From Bremia lactucae (lineage: Eukaryota > Oomycota > Peronosporomycetes > Peronosporales > Peronosporaceae), in contig NC_090620.1 in assembly GCF_004359215.1 (NCBI RefSeq), positions 2,796,210 through 2,834,476 of the forward strand: a stretch of 38,267 nucleotides of DNA, given 5' to 3'. Below are positions 20,328 to 31,000 of the stretch, piece after piece; the first letter of the stretch is position 1; every line of letters begins with the position of its first letter. The position numbers and the translations under genes were made by a program. The notes under the pieces were generated by a model. It was given only the letters and a program-made list of their open reading frames with translations. It made no database searches and had not been told where the DNA came from.

Positions 20328-22334
20328 TCAATCCGTAGTGAATCCATACTGCTCTGTGTCTAACACAGCGTACAGCATGCTTTTAAGCTCGCATTGCGAA
20401 ATACCTAATGGTAAATCCAGCCGATTAAAGCACGCGTAGCTACGCACGAACTCATTAGGTGCCCCCACGATGCCACGAATCGTAAAAAGACACACTTTGC
20501 CATCGTAACTCGTTAGTCCTTTAAAACCCACTAGTGGCACACGCGAACAACCGGTTGTGAATTGCAATAAGCGTCGCCGGTATTCATTCGGCATTTCCCG
20601 AACAATGTCCCAAAACCAGCCAAGAGTGGGCGATCGCGCGACACTTTCGGCAACTAATGTATTCCCTTTCCAATCATCGACATCAATTTCAGGGGATCCG
20701 CAAATGAGGTACTCCAATTCTTCATGATCAAACAGCATCAACAAGTGCTGAGGAAGAACTTCGTAAATTCCTTTCAAAAACACATAGAGCTGATTCGCAA
20801 TGCTACGCATTAACAAAAACTCCACTTGACGCTCCAAATACTCCTGCTTGTTCGCATCGGTCACTAAAATACGTCGTCCATTTGGAATCAAATCAACCGT
20901 CACAGTGTCCTCGCCTACACGCTCCAAGACGCTAAAATCCAGATTTAATGCCTCGACATTGTCGTTCTCAAGCATCCACATCATGCTCTTGTATACTTCT
21001 GCGTCATAGAATTTGACGTCATCCATACATAATGGTGTGCCTAGAATGAGTTTCAAAAGCGGAACGCACAAGTGCCAATTTAACACAATTCCTTCAAGCA
21101 ACGCTCGTCCCAAGAGCCTTCCTGCTCCATAAAAGTAAATTAAATGTTCCATGCCATTATCATACCGAGAGTTAGCATTTAAATAAAACGCCCGGTCGTC
21201 TCCATGCGTCATTTTAAACAGACCTGCTTTCGGATCCATGAGCCGCTCCGTGAGCATTGTTAACCACTCTCGTTGCAAACCACCGGCATCCACGCCACTT
21301 TCTTTCAAGAAATGAATCCGCATGGCTGAACGAATGTTTCTCTCTTCAATACAACCTAAATGCTCCATTGACTCTTCAAATATATAGTCGCGATGAATTG
21401 ATAATTTCAGAAATTCAACCTCTGGCGGTACCAAAAGCGCTGCTGTAGTTCGAACAAAGTAAGCATACTTGGAGGGGAAGTCCTTGGCCGCCCATTCAAG
21501 GATCTCACGACGACGCTCGACACCATTTTGTGTGTCACTTTCAAGCACTTCACCAGTCGCACGGACGGCAGCGTCTGCTTTCGAAGCGAGCACAATATCC
21601 ATATTAACCAAATCTTCAAATACTTTTAAAGTCAGTGGCTCTACAATAGCGACTTTGCTTTCGAACGCCTCTGGACCTTTCACTTGCTCTGGCATCTTTC
21701 GATTCGCATTCAATTTGACAAAATACAAGACTTTTCCAGCGCTTGCGGGCGTGATTAGATCACTTGTTTCTTTCTTCCGAAACCAAAACATGTGGCCTTC
21801 GACGTCTAGTTTTCGAGTCCAATCCTTGCGCTTCTTCACGCGGAGCTGACGGGCTGTGAAGCACCGTGAAAGCGCGCTCGTAACGTTCCTCTTGCTCTCC
21901 TGTTGCCCTTTTCGACACCGCTTTTTCAATTTTAAAACGTGATACGGCGCTTGGTTCTTTTCAAAACATTCACCACAGAGTGAACAGAACAATGCGTTTT
22001 TAAAATTCTCAAACTCGCAGACGATGCAAGTGTCAAAGCCTTTTTCAGCCTCGCGGGTAATTGTGTCAAGGCGATGGTCGTTCTGAGATAGCGGTCTATT
22101 GTGTCAACAGCAGCAAGGCATGAAATTAATACATAGTCTTCAAAAAACATTAATACAAAGTGCTTTATTCGTGACATGGAATTCGAACACGTACATTCCA
22201 AGCAGCGGTTCGGCTAAGTCGCGTAATCGCTGCGTGTGCTTGTATATGAGCTTATGCCGCATGAAGAAGAACGCTGTAGCTAGGAAAGCGACGAAGCTTA
22301 CGTTGATAAGGATGGCAAGCAAACCACCTTCCAT
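20328..22334 (-). CDS. HECT-type E3 ubiquitin ligase with N-terminal membrane anchor and zinc finger
   Basis: Two exons on the minus strand: 22334-22195 and 22095-20328, with a 99-nt intron (phase 2), giving 635 residues. Start ATG 22334 has an in-frame stop upstream. Residues about 3-24 (GGLLAILINVSFVAFLAT...) form a membrane segment or signal anchor, followed by basic residues. A Cys4 finger CIVCEFENFKNALFCSLC (about 66-84) resembles a RanBP2-type finger. A WW- or PH-like piece follows at about 137-160 (DWTRKLDVEGHMFWF). The HECT domain fills the C-terminal half, with the catalytic Cys in ACFNRLDLP at about 602 and the usual Phe-rich tail. HECT enzymes take ubiquitin from an E2 onto this Cys and then pass it to the substrate. 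The anchor would place the enzyme on a membrane with the catalytic part in the cytosol. The start exon is the least certain part; the HECT assignment is firm. Confidence 0.88.
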
Positions 22335-23022
22335 GGCTTTATACAAGTTTCGTTTTCAACTGTCTCGTGCTTTTTTGCGACGTTCAGGGTGGACTCGAAT
22401 TGTTTAAATTGATTACGACACGTATTCCGTTATATGTGACTTTGTGGCCAGGTCGCGCTATTTCAACAGGATACATTCCTATTGAAGGGGGAAGGCTGAA
22501 AGATAGTTTTCGTTTTTTTATACTTCATGTCTTTGTTGTGGATCGTTGTTAAGAAGGACGAGGTGTTAAGATTCTAATTAAGAGGTTTGAGTAAATGGTC
22601 TTAAACACATGACCACCAAGTAATAATATTACTTTATTACCCATTGTTCAGATAACACGCTGTTAAGTGATGAGACAAACGCTGTTTTCTTCCTTTTCTC
22701 ATCCTAAAACCCATCATTTCATCATTCGAGCGAATAAAGAAATGTTTACAACGGTGCTGCTACGCGACGCAACCTCCTATACCAATATAAATTGGCAACA
22801 GCTTGTACTATAAGCTATCCCGGCCATCACCATCAGTTTTTTTCAAAAACTGATTAAGCTTGCAAATTTAAAGCAAATTAAAAAAAACAGCTCCGAATAA
22901 AGCCCAATGGAAAAGGTATCGGCAACTTTAGCTGAATTTACCCATATTACAACATGGAATAATTCGGCAAGTCGATTTCTTGGCAATTTCACGTAGCAAC
23001 TCAGATCGGACACACTCATAAA
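22335..23022. other. Divergent intergenic region, HECT / Atg17-like
   Basis: It should contain both promoters. An ATG at 22907 opens a 29-codon frame (EKVSATLAEFTHITTWNN...) that stops at 22994-22996 and lies one frame off the next gene. It may be an upstream reading frame, or a real first exon that I could not join. Confidence 0.5.
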
Positions 23023-24444
23023 ATGGATGCTGAATACTTTACGGTCGCAACGCGCGAAATTACCAAGACAATCTCCGAAAAGTGTCAGGTCTGCGTCTCT
23101 AGCATCGATGGTGCTTTAGTGTGTTAGTAGTTTAAAACACCCGACTGTAGGTGCTCGACAAGATGCTCGAGGCGTCGCGCGTAAAGCTTCACAGCGCGCA
23201 AAAGATTGCGCAAGACTCAGTGTTTCCGCAGATGCCGGTACACTGCTCTCGATCTGTTCATACGTCGCTCCATTTACTTTAATTTTGAACTATGCAGCTT
23301 TTGCACGAGATGAATCACGTATTTAAACAGCTTCAAGGCACAATTGTGGACCCAAGCTTGGTTGGCGAAGAGCAAGGCAAGACATTATTCGACTTTATTG
23401 ACGCTGAGACGGTCCGTTCACTGCAGCAAGATGCAGTAGAGCAAGTAAAAGAGTGAGTGGTAGTCGTCGAGTTAGATTTATGTAGTCTGTTTTGGCTAAT
23501 TACAACGAATAATTGCGTAATCGTTCAGAGTGGAGGAGCTCTTGGCAACGCACCAGCACGCTATTACCAGAATTGCCGCAATTCATGAGTTCTTTGTGGC
23601 CTTGGAGAAGATGCATGAGCAGAAAATGGATGCTTTAAATGGCGACCTCCGAGAACCTTCATCAATGAAGTACGATTGTTTAAATAAAGGCGACACCTTA
23701 ATAACGATACTTGTCTGGGTAGGGACAAGAACGTGCAAACAGTAGAAAAGCTTTACGCTGAAGCAGTAGGAATCGTGTTTCTTGGCTGATGAAAATGGAT
23801 CCGTGAGGGGCTAAAGATCTTTGCTATTTGATTCATGAAGGTCAGCTTTTTCGTCGACATGGAGCAATGCGACCGATTCTTGTTGCACTACTTTTCAACT
23901 ATCAATGATATTTATCCGCAGTACGTCGTCGTACGAGTTTGTAGCTTGCCACTGTTCGTGCATGCAAACTAACGTGCCGTTTGGTAGCTACGAAGTTTTA
24001 TTTGCCGACTTGCGTTTCCTGTTTGACGAACTTTTAAGCCTTCGAGACTTTTATCGTCACTTTTTAGCTTCTTATTCGTCCATTGGCCCAGAATTGCAAC
24101 GGCGTAAGCAAGTTGATGCCAACATCTATCAATTCGTACGTTGCTTGACTCTATGGATGCCAAGGACTGATTCTGAGTGAGTGATGCTATGCTGCAGATA
24201 AAAGAGATTCAAGCAAAGCTTACAGCATCCGAACAAGAGGAGATCGCGTTGCGTAGCACATTCTGCGCAGAACACGTACGTTTCTTACCTTCGACCCTTT
24301 GTCCAGCAATTCAGGTATGAGCGATTACAAAGACAAGAATCTTTAATGAGCACGACAAATTGACAAATGCTTGCTACTTAGAACGCGCCAGATAAATTCA
24401 CAATAGTCCGTGAAAACATTCCTACGAGTGAAGTGGAACGATAA
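23023..24444 (+). CDS. Atg17-like autophagy scaffold protein
   Basis: Predicted exons: 23023-23088, 23151-23237, 23298-23452, 23529-about 23718, about 23841-23920, 23988-24135, 24198-24314 and 24382-24444, giving about 301 residues. All joins keep phase. The one between 23718 and 23841 is doubtful: the spacer is longer (122 nt) and may hide a small exon or an error. Features that recall the ATG17-like family (Atg17/Atg11/RB1CC1) are a long helical N-terminal part with KTLFDFIDAETVRSL, then the C-terminal LSLRDFYRHFLASYSSIG with PELQRRK, and a short HVRFLPSTLCP before the end. This family scaffolds the Atg1 kinase complex at the start of autophagosome formation. The protein is mostly helical, without membrane segments. 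It converges with OXA1 (88 bp apart). Family assignment is by pattern only; another coiled-coil family is possible. Confidence 0.6.
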
Positions 24445-24532
24445 TCTGTGATTGGGTCAACTTGGCAATTATTCCTCCAAACGCAGCTTAATTATATAAA
24501 AAAAGCCTTTCGTGGTCGACACATTTATCAAA

Positions 24533-26138
24533 TCACTTCGTTTTACACGACTTGGTTGGCTTGTACATGTGCGTTTTCACAATCGCGCCTGCCTTCGCGC
24601 GGGATACAGCCAATTCAAAAGGCGAAGTCGTCGCTGCGTCAAGATTATACACGTCTGTGACGGGAATATTCAGAGCGCGCTTGACGACATTGCTTCGCAG
24701 TGCCACAGTCTGCACCAGTGTATACGTGTTCGAGGACACCCAATACACGAAAATGCCCTACAGAATTTTCTAGTCAATTCAAATTCAGTGGATCAAAAAG
24801 GGCTCAAAAATATATTGTACCGATTGAAAGTTCATCGTAAGTGGGATCATCACAAGTGCAAAGCAGAGCATGCCAATCTTCATCATGTTTTTCATGTCCC
24901 CGGCCATGGCCTCACCACCAAGCTCCACGGTCGCTACGATCAGAGCCGACGAGATCACAGGAAGCGCCATTGTTGGATCGGCAGCAGAGAGGTCGGGAAT
25001 CCACCCTACTCCTTCATGAGCATACTCCGGAAAGTACTTGGAAATGTTTTGCAATCCCCAAAAGTATCCCAAAAAAACAGGAATCTACATTTGAAATATA
25101 TCCAATTGGGATTAATAATCTTCATGAAAACAGCACAGCTAATCAATAAAACAATGAAATTTGCACCTGTGCTAACGGCATGAGCACACTCTTCAATGGT
25201 CTCACATCGTGTTTCTTCATCAACGCCGTGCATTTTCGTTGAAACTCTTTTGTCGTCTCGGGGTCACGTGTTGGGTTCGCATTCATGAGTTCACGTAACT
25301 TATCCATTTCGGGCTGAATTCGTTTCATGTTGGCTGCATTGCGCATCTAAAAACAATTGAATGCATACTATTCGTAAGTAACATAACTATACCCTTAAAA
25401 TTGCGACATCAATGCAACATTACTGTTTTGACAGCCAGTGGAAAAAAAGCCGTGCGCACGACAATTGTCGTGGCAACAATTGTTGCCCACCATGGAAGAC
25501 CCGTCGTCGAGTGGACAATATCAAGCGAACGAATTGCCAAGTCTGAGAGCGAATAGCCTAAATCCTATCAAGTCAGTTCTGCGGAGACATGACCCCATTT
25601 GTTGAGAATCTTACGTACCAAGGTCCGCTGTTGAAGCAACGTCGATAGTACCTTGGAATAATGACCCCGAAAGAGATATAAGACCTTATACGCACAAGTT
25701 TAATAGCAACTAACAACATACTCGTAGCGTCGATGGCATTATTTGTGACTTGCCAGGAGCTATTTACATCCATCGATTTCTCCGAGGGCGAAGTCGCAAC
25801 GATCCCACACAAGCTACTTTAACAAGTATTCAGGAGTCAATACTGGCATTGATAGACTGTATATTCACGTACTTTAACGAAGGCGTGGAGGAGAACGCTC
25901 GCTTCGTAGACGTTGGGAGCGCAATCGTCTGGACCGCAAACAAGGGGGCCACGTTTTCGAAGCACGAGGGTTTTACCAAAGCGGAGCGAGAGCCACTGCT
26001 TATAACGATACAATAACGTATTTAATGCTTCTAAGACGAGGGTGGTGCACAGTGGAAAAGGTGGCATACGAACCTACGGGCAGCACATCGCGCCGCGGTT
26101 GCACTCGGATGCGGACACCGAAGGATCAAGGCAAGCAT
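24533..26138 (-). CDS. OXA1: Mitochondrial inner-membrane insertase OXA1
   Basis: Eight exons on the minus strand: 26138-26074, 25998-25873, 25813-25722, 25651-25619, 25557-25424, 25346-25167, 25084-24821 and 24757-24533. Introns are 59-82 nt and every phase matches, giving 372 residues. OXA1 (YidC/Oxa1/Alb3 family) inserts proteins made on mitochondrial ribosomes, and some imported ones, into the inner membrane. The first 65 residues are rich in Arg, Ser, Ala and Thr and include KRAFSSTPS, a typical mitochondrial presequence with a likely cleavage site. The membrane core follows: GLPWWATIVATTIVVRTAFF, MKRIQPEMDKLRELMN, IPVFLGYFWGLQN, WIPDLSAADPTMALPVISS and IFVYWVSSNTYTLVQTVALR. The C-terminal tail is short and basic. 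Upstream neighbour NUDCD1 on the same strand ends only 67 bp before the start. The first two exons are the least certain. Confidence 0.9.
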
Positions 26139-26205
26139 TGTTTTTTTTTGGAATGTCACTCATATAAATTTCATGATGACCTCGTTTTACTGACTACATT
26201 AAACG

Positions 26206-27843
26206 TTAACAAAGAAGCAGTCGTAGCGAGTACATAGTCGTTGGTGTCAGGACGAGCAACGTGTCATTGTTGGTAATTTGAAGACCCAGAAGCTCTTGAT
26301 TGCCGAATTCAACAATGTGCTGCTTGCATGTGTGCGCTTTGTTTTCTGTCTCCAAGTCGTCGTTTTGATAGATGAAAATGCGGCGCGTAAACTCGCCAAT
26401 ACACGCAAATGATCCAGCTGGATGGAACGACATTAATTTTGTATCTTGCTTCGATGCTTGTACAAAACCAAACGCTGGGAAAGTAGCCACATGGTTTAGT
26501 ACGACTTGATTCGATGCGATCTTGAGCTCATACATGAGGCCATGCACATCGTTCCGAAATAAAAGCGTCGACGGGATGTCAAGGACATGAGCGCCAGGAC
26601 ATAAGAATTGAAACTCTCGGCAATTAATTGCTCGTTGCTGTTGCACTACTGCTTCGGATGATAAATTGACTAGCAAAAGATGGGCTTTGGCATCTGGATC
26701 GCCACTATCACACTCTTCAAAGCCACCGAGAAGCGTGTCGGTGGTGGGCACCTTAAGTGGTTGATTTTGAGGACTATTACTGCGTTCGTGGTCATTCGAC
26801 TTTATAAAGTTTGATGAGCCTTCGTGTGGCGTATAAAACGAGCTTAAAGACGAGCTGGACTTTTGAAAACGATCCCGTAACGGTATTTTCAAGTCCAGAG
26901 AAGCCAATTCACTCGTTTTCGTAGGTCTTACGTTCTCGCCATGATAACCAATTCCAGCTCGTGGAAACATCGAGTATAGCATATTCATGTCGGGATCATT
27001 TACTCCTTCTTTCTCTTGACGCCGTTGAATTGGCATCGACTTATTAAATACGTCGAGGCTTTCAAAAGACCTATCCTTTGCCGGTGCAAGCAAGTGGCAC
27101 TCTCCTTTCACGAGAAAGACCATGTCAGTCTTGTTGCATAATATGTTGATCGGTAGTTCCGATACCTCGGCGAGCCCCGTTACCTTGTGCTCGAATTCAA
27201 GAGACGATGTATCGACTTTGTTCTCACTTTTTAAAGCCATCTGTGAAGATACTTGAAATATATGTAAACGAAACAATTCGTTGGCTTCGTTTGTACTAAC
27301 GCATTCCGCTCCAACAGCGTAAATCTTGTGGTTTTCTTCATCATAAACTGCGTTGAGCAGCAGCAGAGGTACGACACCCAATGGTTGGCATTCATACACA
27401 ATTTGCCATTTCGCTTCAGACGCTATACTGTCGGCCTTTACATAATAGAGCGATCCTTGTCCATCACTGTATACAATCATGCCTTTCCCTGCCACGTGGA
27501 TCGACACATTTTCTAGCCTCGTTGTCAAGATAGGAAAATTGCAAATTTTGGTGAGTTTTGCACCGTTGATCTTGCAGTCTATAATTTGCATGAGTTGGTA
27601 CTCTCCATTGACAAAATACGCAACATTCGCCGCTAAGCTCTGGCATAGGAATGGATCTACCGTCAGCGCGTTATAGTTCAAGCGTGAAATCCGCTTCGCC
27701 TTTAGGAGACTCTGTTCCGCGTCCAGTGGCATTAATGCCGCAACTGGAAGCGGGATCGCATGCTTGGCAATACCATTTGCAGCCAAAACATAGCGATCGA
27801 AATCCTTATCGACAAGTGAATGATTCACCTCCATTGCCATCAT
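26206..27843 (-). CDS. NUDCD1: NUDCD1-like beta-propeller protein, CS domain not seen
   Basis: 545 residues from ATG 27843; the frame continues open into the gap only because of N bases and LTR sequence. The N terminus (VDKDFDRYVL...) and a propeller-like half with GKGMIVYSDGQGSLYYV and KWQIVYECQPLG resemble animal NUDCD1 (CML66). The C-terminal part also does: ECDSGDPDAKAHLLLVNLSS, RNDVHGLMYEL, HVATFPAFGFVQASKQD and FTRRIFIYQ. Animal NUDCD1 is linked to the dynein/Hsp90 co-chaperone NudC family and COPI. Between about 270 and 400, where the animal protein has its CS (p23-like) domain, this one has a Ser/Asn-rich, apparently disordered stretch instead. The start codon is immediately followed, in the upstream direction, by the assembly gap and a copia LTR, so its promoter has been displaced. 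Confidence 0.75.
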   Translation of the reverse strand: MMAMEVNHSLVDKDFDRYVLAANGIAKHAIPLPVAALMPLDAEQSLLKAKRISRLNYNALTVDPFLCQSLAANVAYFVNGEYQLMQIIDCKINGAKLTKICNFPILTTRLENVSIHVAGKGMIVYSDGQGSLYYVKADSIASEAKWQIVYECQPLGVVPLLLLNAVYDEENHKIYAVGAECVSTNEANELFRLHIFQVSSQMALKSENKVDTSSLEFEHKVTGLAEVSELPINILCNKTDMVFLVKGECHLLAPAKDRSFESLDVFNKSMPIQRRQEKEGVNDPDMNMLYSMFPRAGIGYHGENVRPTKTSELASLDLKIPLRDRFQKSSSSLSSFYTPHEGSSNFIKSNDHERSNSPQNQPLKVPTTDTLLGGFEECDSGDPDAKAHLLLVNLSSEAVVQQQRAINCREFQFLCPGAHVLDIPSTLLFRNDVHGLMYELKIASNQVVLNHVATFPAFGFVQASKQDTKLMSFHPAGSFACIGEFTRRIFIYQNDDLETENKAHTCKQHIVEFGNQELLGLQITNNDTLLVLTPTTMYSLRLLLC

Positions 27844-27844
27844 T

Positions 27845-27944
27845 NNNNNNNNNNNNNNNNNNNNNNNNNNNNNNNNNNNNNNNNNNNNNNNNNNNNNNNN
27901 NNNNNNNNNNNNNNNNNNNNNNNNNNNNNNNNNNNNNNNNNNNN
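27845..27944. other. Assembly gap (100 N)
   Basis: Exactly 100 N, which suggests a placeholder length. The visible part of the 5' LTR begins right after it (27945), matching base 146 of the 248-bp 3' LTR. The true gap must therefore hide about 145 bp of LTR plus any spacer before the NUDCD1-like start codon. Confidence 0.95.
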
Positions 27945-28047
27945 ACGAACGCGTAGGTGAATGCATGTACAAGTTTTCTAACGACTAATATACTTTCCAA
28001 TTTACCCCTTGACTACAAGTTGTCTCCTCTGCTATCGAACCCCTTTA
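27945..28047 (+). repeat. Visible 3' part of the 5' LTR
   Basis: Identical to 32327-32429 except for two substitutions. It ends in CCCCTTTA just before the primer-binding site; the LTR end is therefore TA rather than the usual CA. Confidence 0.93.
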
Positions 28048-28060
28048 GGTTATGAGCCCA
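28048..28060 (+). promoter_or_regulatory. Primer-binding site complementary to the anticodon loop of initiator Met tRNA, overlapping the gag start
   Basis: GGTTATGAGCCCA lies directly after the LTR. Its complement reads GGGCTCATAACC, the anticodon stem-loop of eukaryotic tRNA-iMet with the CAT anticodon. Copia of Drosophila is known to prime from such a half-tRNA. The ATG of the gag-pol frame (28052-28054) is inside this site. Confidence 0.8.
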
Positions 28061-31000
28061 AGTACGATGGAGGCAAACACCATTCTAAATGAAGACAATT
28101 ATTTTGTGTGGGAGTTTAACACTCGAATGAAGCTCGCAAAGAAAGGTTTGCTGGAGCACCTCTTCACGACGGAGTGTCCGGGTAAAGGCGACGTTAATAC
28201 GGCCGCCTGGAAAGTCAATGACATGAAGGCTTTTGCAAATGTGTGCACGATGATCAGTCCAAGTCTTCAATCCATGGTTCGATCGGCAGAGTCTACTGCA
28301 GAGGCATGGGAGATTTTGAAGAGCTTCTTTCTTCGTCGAAGCATTCACAATCGAGTCCAGATGCGTCGGCAACTACATGATTTCAAGATGCAGAAAGGTG
28401 TTAGTGTGATGGAACACTTCCTTAAGTTTGATGAGCTATGCTTGTCGATGCAAGCTATCGGAGACGAAGTATCGCGAGATGAACAGCTCGTTATCCTGCT
28501 AGGAAGTCTGTCCGAAGAGTACGACCAGATCGTCAAGATCATCGAGAACGTGACGGATATAGATCTGTTCATGGCCAAGGAGATGCTTCGTCGCGAGAAC
28601 GAAGGAATCGTTCGCAAGGACAAGAAAGAACTTGCATTAAAGGCTACAAGAAGCGTCAAGGGCAAAGTCTTTCGGTCGAAGGAAACAAGAAACAAGTTTA
28701 CCGGGACGTGTTACATCTGTGGCAAGAAAGGTCACAAGAAACAAGATTGCTGGAAAAATTCTGAAAAGAAACAGAATGAAGAACAAGCGTTCACGGTGAG
28801 TGAACAAGAGGGTGAAGGGTGGCTACTTGACAGTGGTGCAAGTAGCCACATGTGCCCGTTCAAGGAAGAGTTTGTGGAAGTTCGATCACTTGATAGAGTA
28901 GTTGACATATCAATTGCGAATGGAGAAACAGTGAGGGCCGCAGGAGTTGGGACGATTCGAGTTGTATTGAAGAATCAGAAGCCTATACGTATCGAAGACG
29001 TGCTCTACGTTCCAGGATTGGATCGTAAACTTCTGTCGATTTCTGCATTGTCTGCGAAAGGACTACATATAACGTTCCAGAAAAACATATGCGAGATCAG
29101 AAACCAACACGAAGTGGTGACTCAAGTGACTCAGAAGGGGAAATTGTTCATTCTGGAGTATGAAAAAGTTGAGTCTGCAAAGACATGTCAAGAGTTAAGC
29201 GTTGCCAAGCCTGTGAGTCCATTCATATGGCATGCTCGACTGGGACATTTGCCAATGAAGGCATTGAAAACCCTCCAAAATTGTGTTGAAGGTTTCAAGA
29301 TGACAGAGGTGTCTGATGATGTCAATCATCACGATGACATATGTGAAGGTTGTGTGACCGGCAAGTCATTGGTTAAGACTTTTCCGAAGTCTAGTTACGG
29401 TGAAGTGAAGACGACTTCTCTGCTACAACTAATTCACAGCGACGTAATGGGTCCAATGGAGACCAAGTCGCAGGGAGGAGCAAGATTTGTTGTTACATTT
29501 CTTGACGATTTTTCCCGATACGTAGTCGCATACTACATCGCGCATAAGTCGGAAGTTGTCGATAAGTTTATCGAGTACAAGATGATGATGGAAAATCAAT
29601 TGTCAGCTAAGATAAAGTGTATTCGCACCGATAATGGTGGAGAATACATTAACAAGCGCTTCAATCAAGTGTGCAGGAATGCTGGGATCATACATCAAAC
29701 GACAGTTCCGTATTCTCCACAGCAAAATGGAATGGCTGAGAGGATGAATCGGACGCTGACGGAGCGAACACGTTCACTGCTTAATCACATGCAGGTTGAG
29801 AAGAAATGGTGGGCTGAAGCCATGAACACTGCGATATTCATTACGAATCGTGTTACATGTGCTTCTCACCCGACAAAGACTCCGTTTGAAGTTTGCTTTA
29901 AATCAAAGCCGGACTTGTCGTATTTGCATGTCTTTGGATCGCAAGGGTATGCACACATTGATAAAGCCAAACGACAAAAGCTAGATAAAAAGGCATTTCG
30001 ATGTATGCTTTTGGGCTACGCACAGGGCGTAAAGGGCTACCGTGTTTGGAACTATGATTCTAAGCGGCTGGAAATTACGAGGTCTGTGGTGTTTCAAGAG
30101 CTGCCTAAGTCTAAATTTGTGGAAGTTGTTAGTGGCCAAGATGTCACTCAACATATGAATCACCATGACGATGACGATGAGTTGCAGGTACAATTGCCAT
30201 ATACGTCAACGGACAATAGACAAGAACCTATGGAGGTGGACCAAATTGGCACTCGCCCAATTTCACCCCCTAGCGAATTTGACTCTATGAGTCCATGTCC
30301 AGATATCTCTGTCTGTCCGGATCCCGCTTTTGATATAGATGACGTCAGCATGGAGCCGGTTGATGTGGATATAGATACAGAGCAGGCCATTGTGCCCAGA
30401 GGTGGACTGAACAATATCACTGATTGCTCGGAGATGGTACCATCTCGATATGGCGGACACAATGAACCGACTGCGTTGACACCGACACCCAGTTCGAATT
30501 CTCAAGCTTTAATTCCACTGAATCATTCTGATGCTATCGTACCTGTACGTGATGTCAACCAGGTAGATCGAGCACCAAAACGATATCGCATCGACTATGA
30601 GCAAGCAAATGCAGCTCTGGAGGCCCCACTTACATACCATGATGCGATTTGTTCTCCTCAATCCAAGATGTGGAAGAATGCGATCAAGTCTGAATTAAAT
30701 GCACTTATTCAGAAGAAGACATGGAGTCCGGTGAACAAAACTCCTGGTCTTAAGGTGATTGGAACCAAGTGGGTTTTTGCCATTAAGCGAAATGAGCATG
30801 GAGAAGTTGATCGATTTAAGGCACGGCTTGTTGCTTTAGGGTATCGTCAAACCCTTGGTGTGGATTACTACGAGACGTATTCACCGGTCGCAAACATGAA
30901 CTCTTTTCGTGTATTTCTTGCCGTGTGTTGTCATTTCGGCATGACAATACGCCAATACGATGTCGACACAGCCTTCCTAAATGGCGTTTTGGAAGAAGAT

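Noticed and set aside
22907..22996. First exon of the Atg17-like gene starting at ATG 22907
   Set aside because: It ends in a stop and no splice join to the downstream frame keeps the phase with a normal intron length.
27845..27972. N-terminal extension of the NUDCD1-like protein through the gap
   Set aside because: The extension is made of N and LTR sequence; a good ATG lies at 27843.
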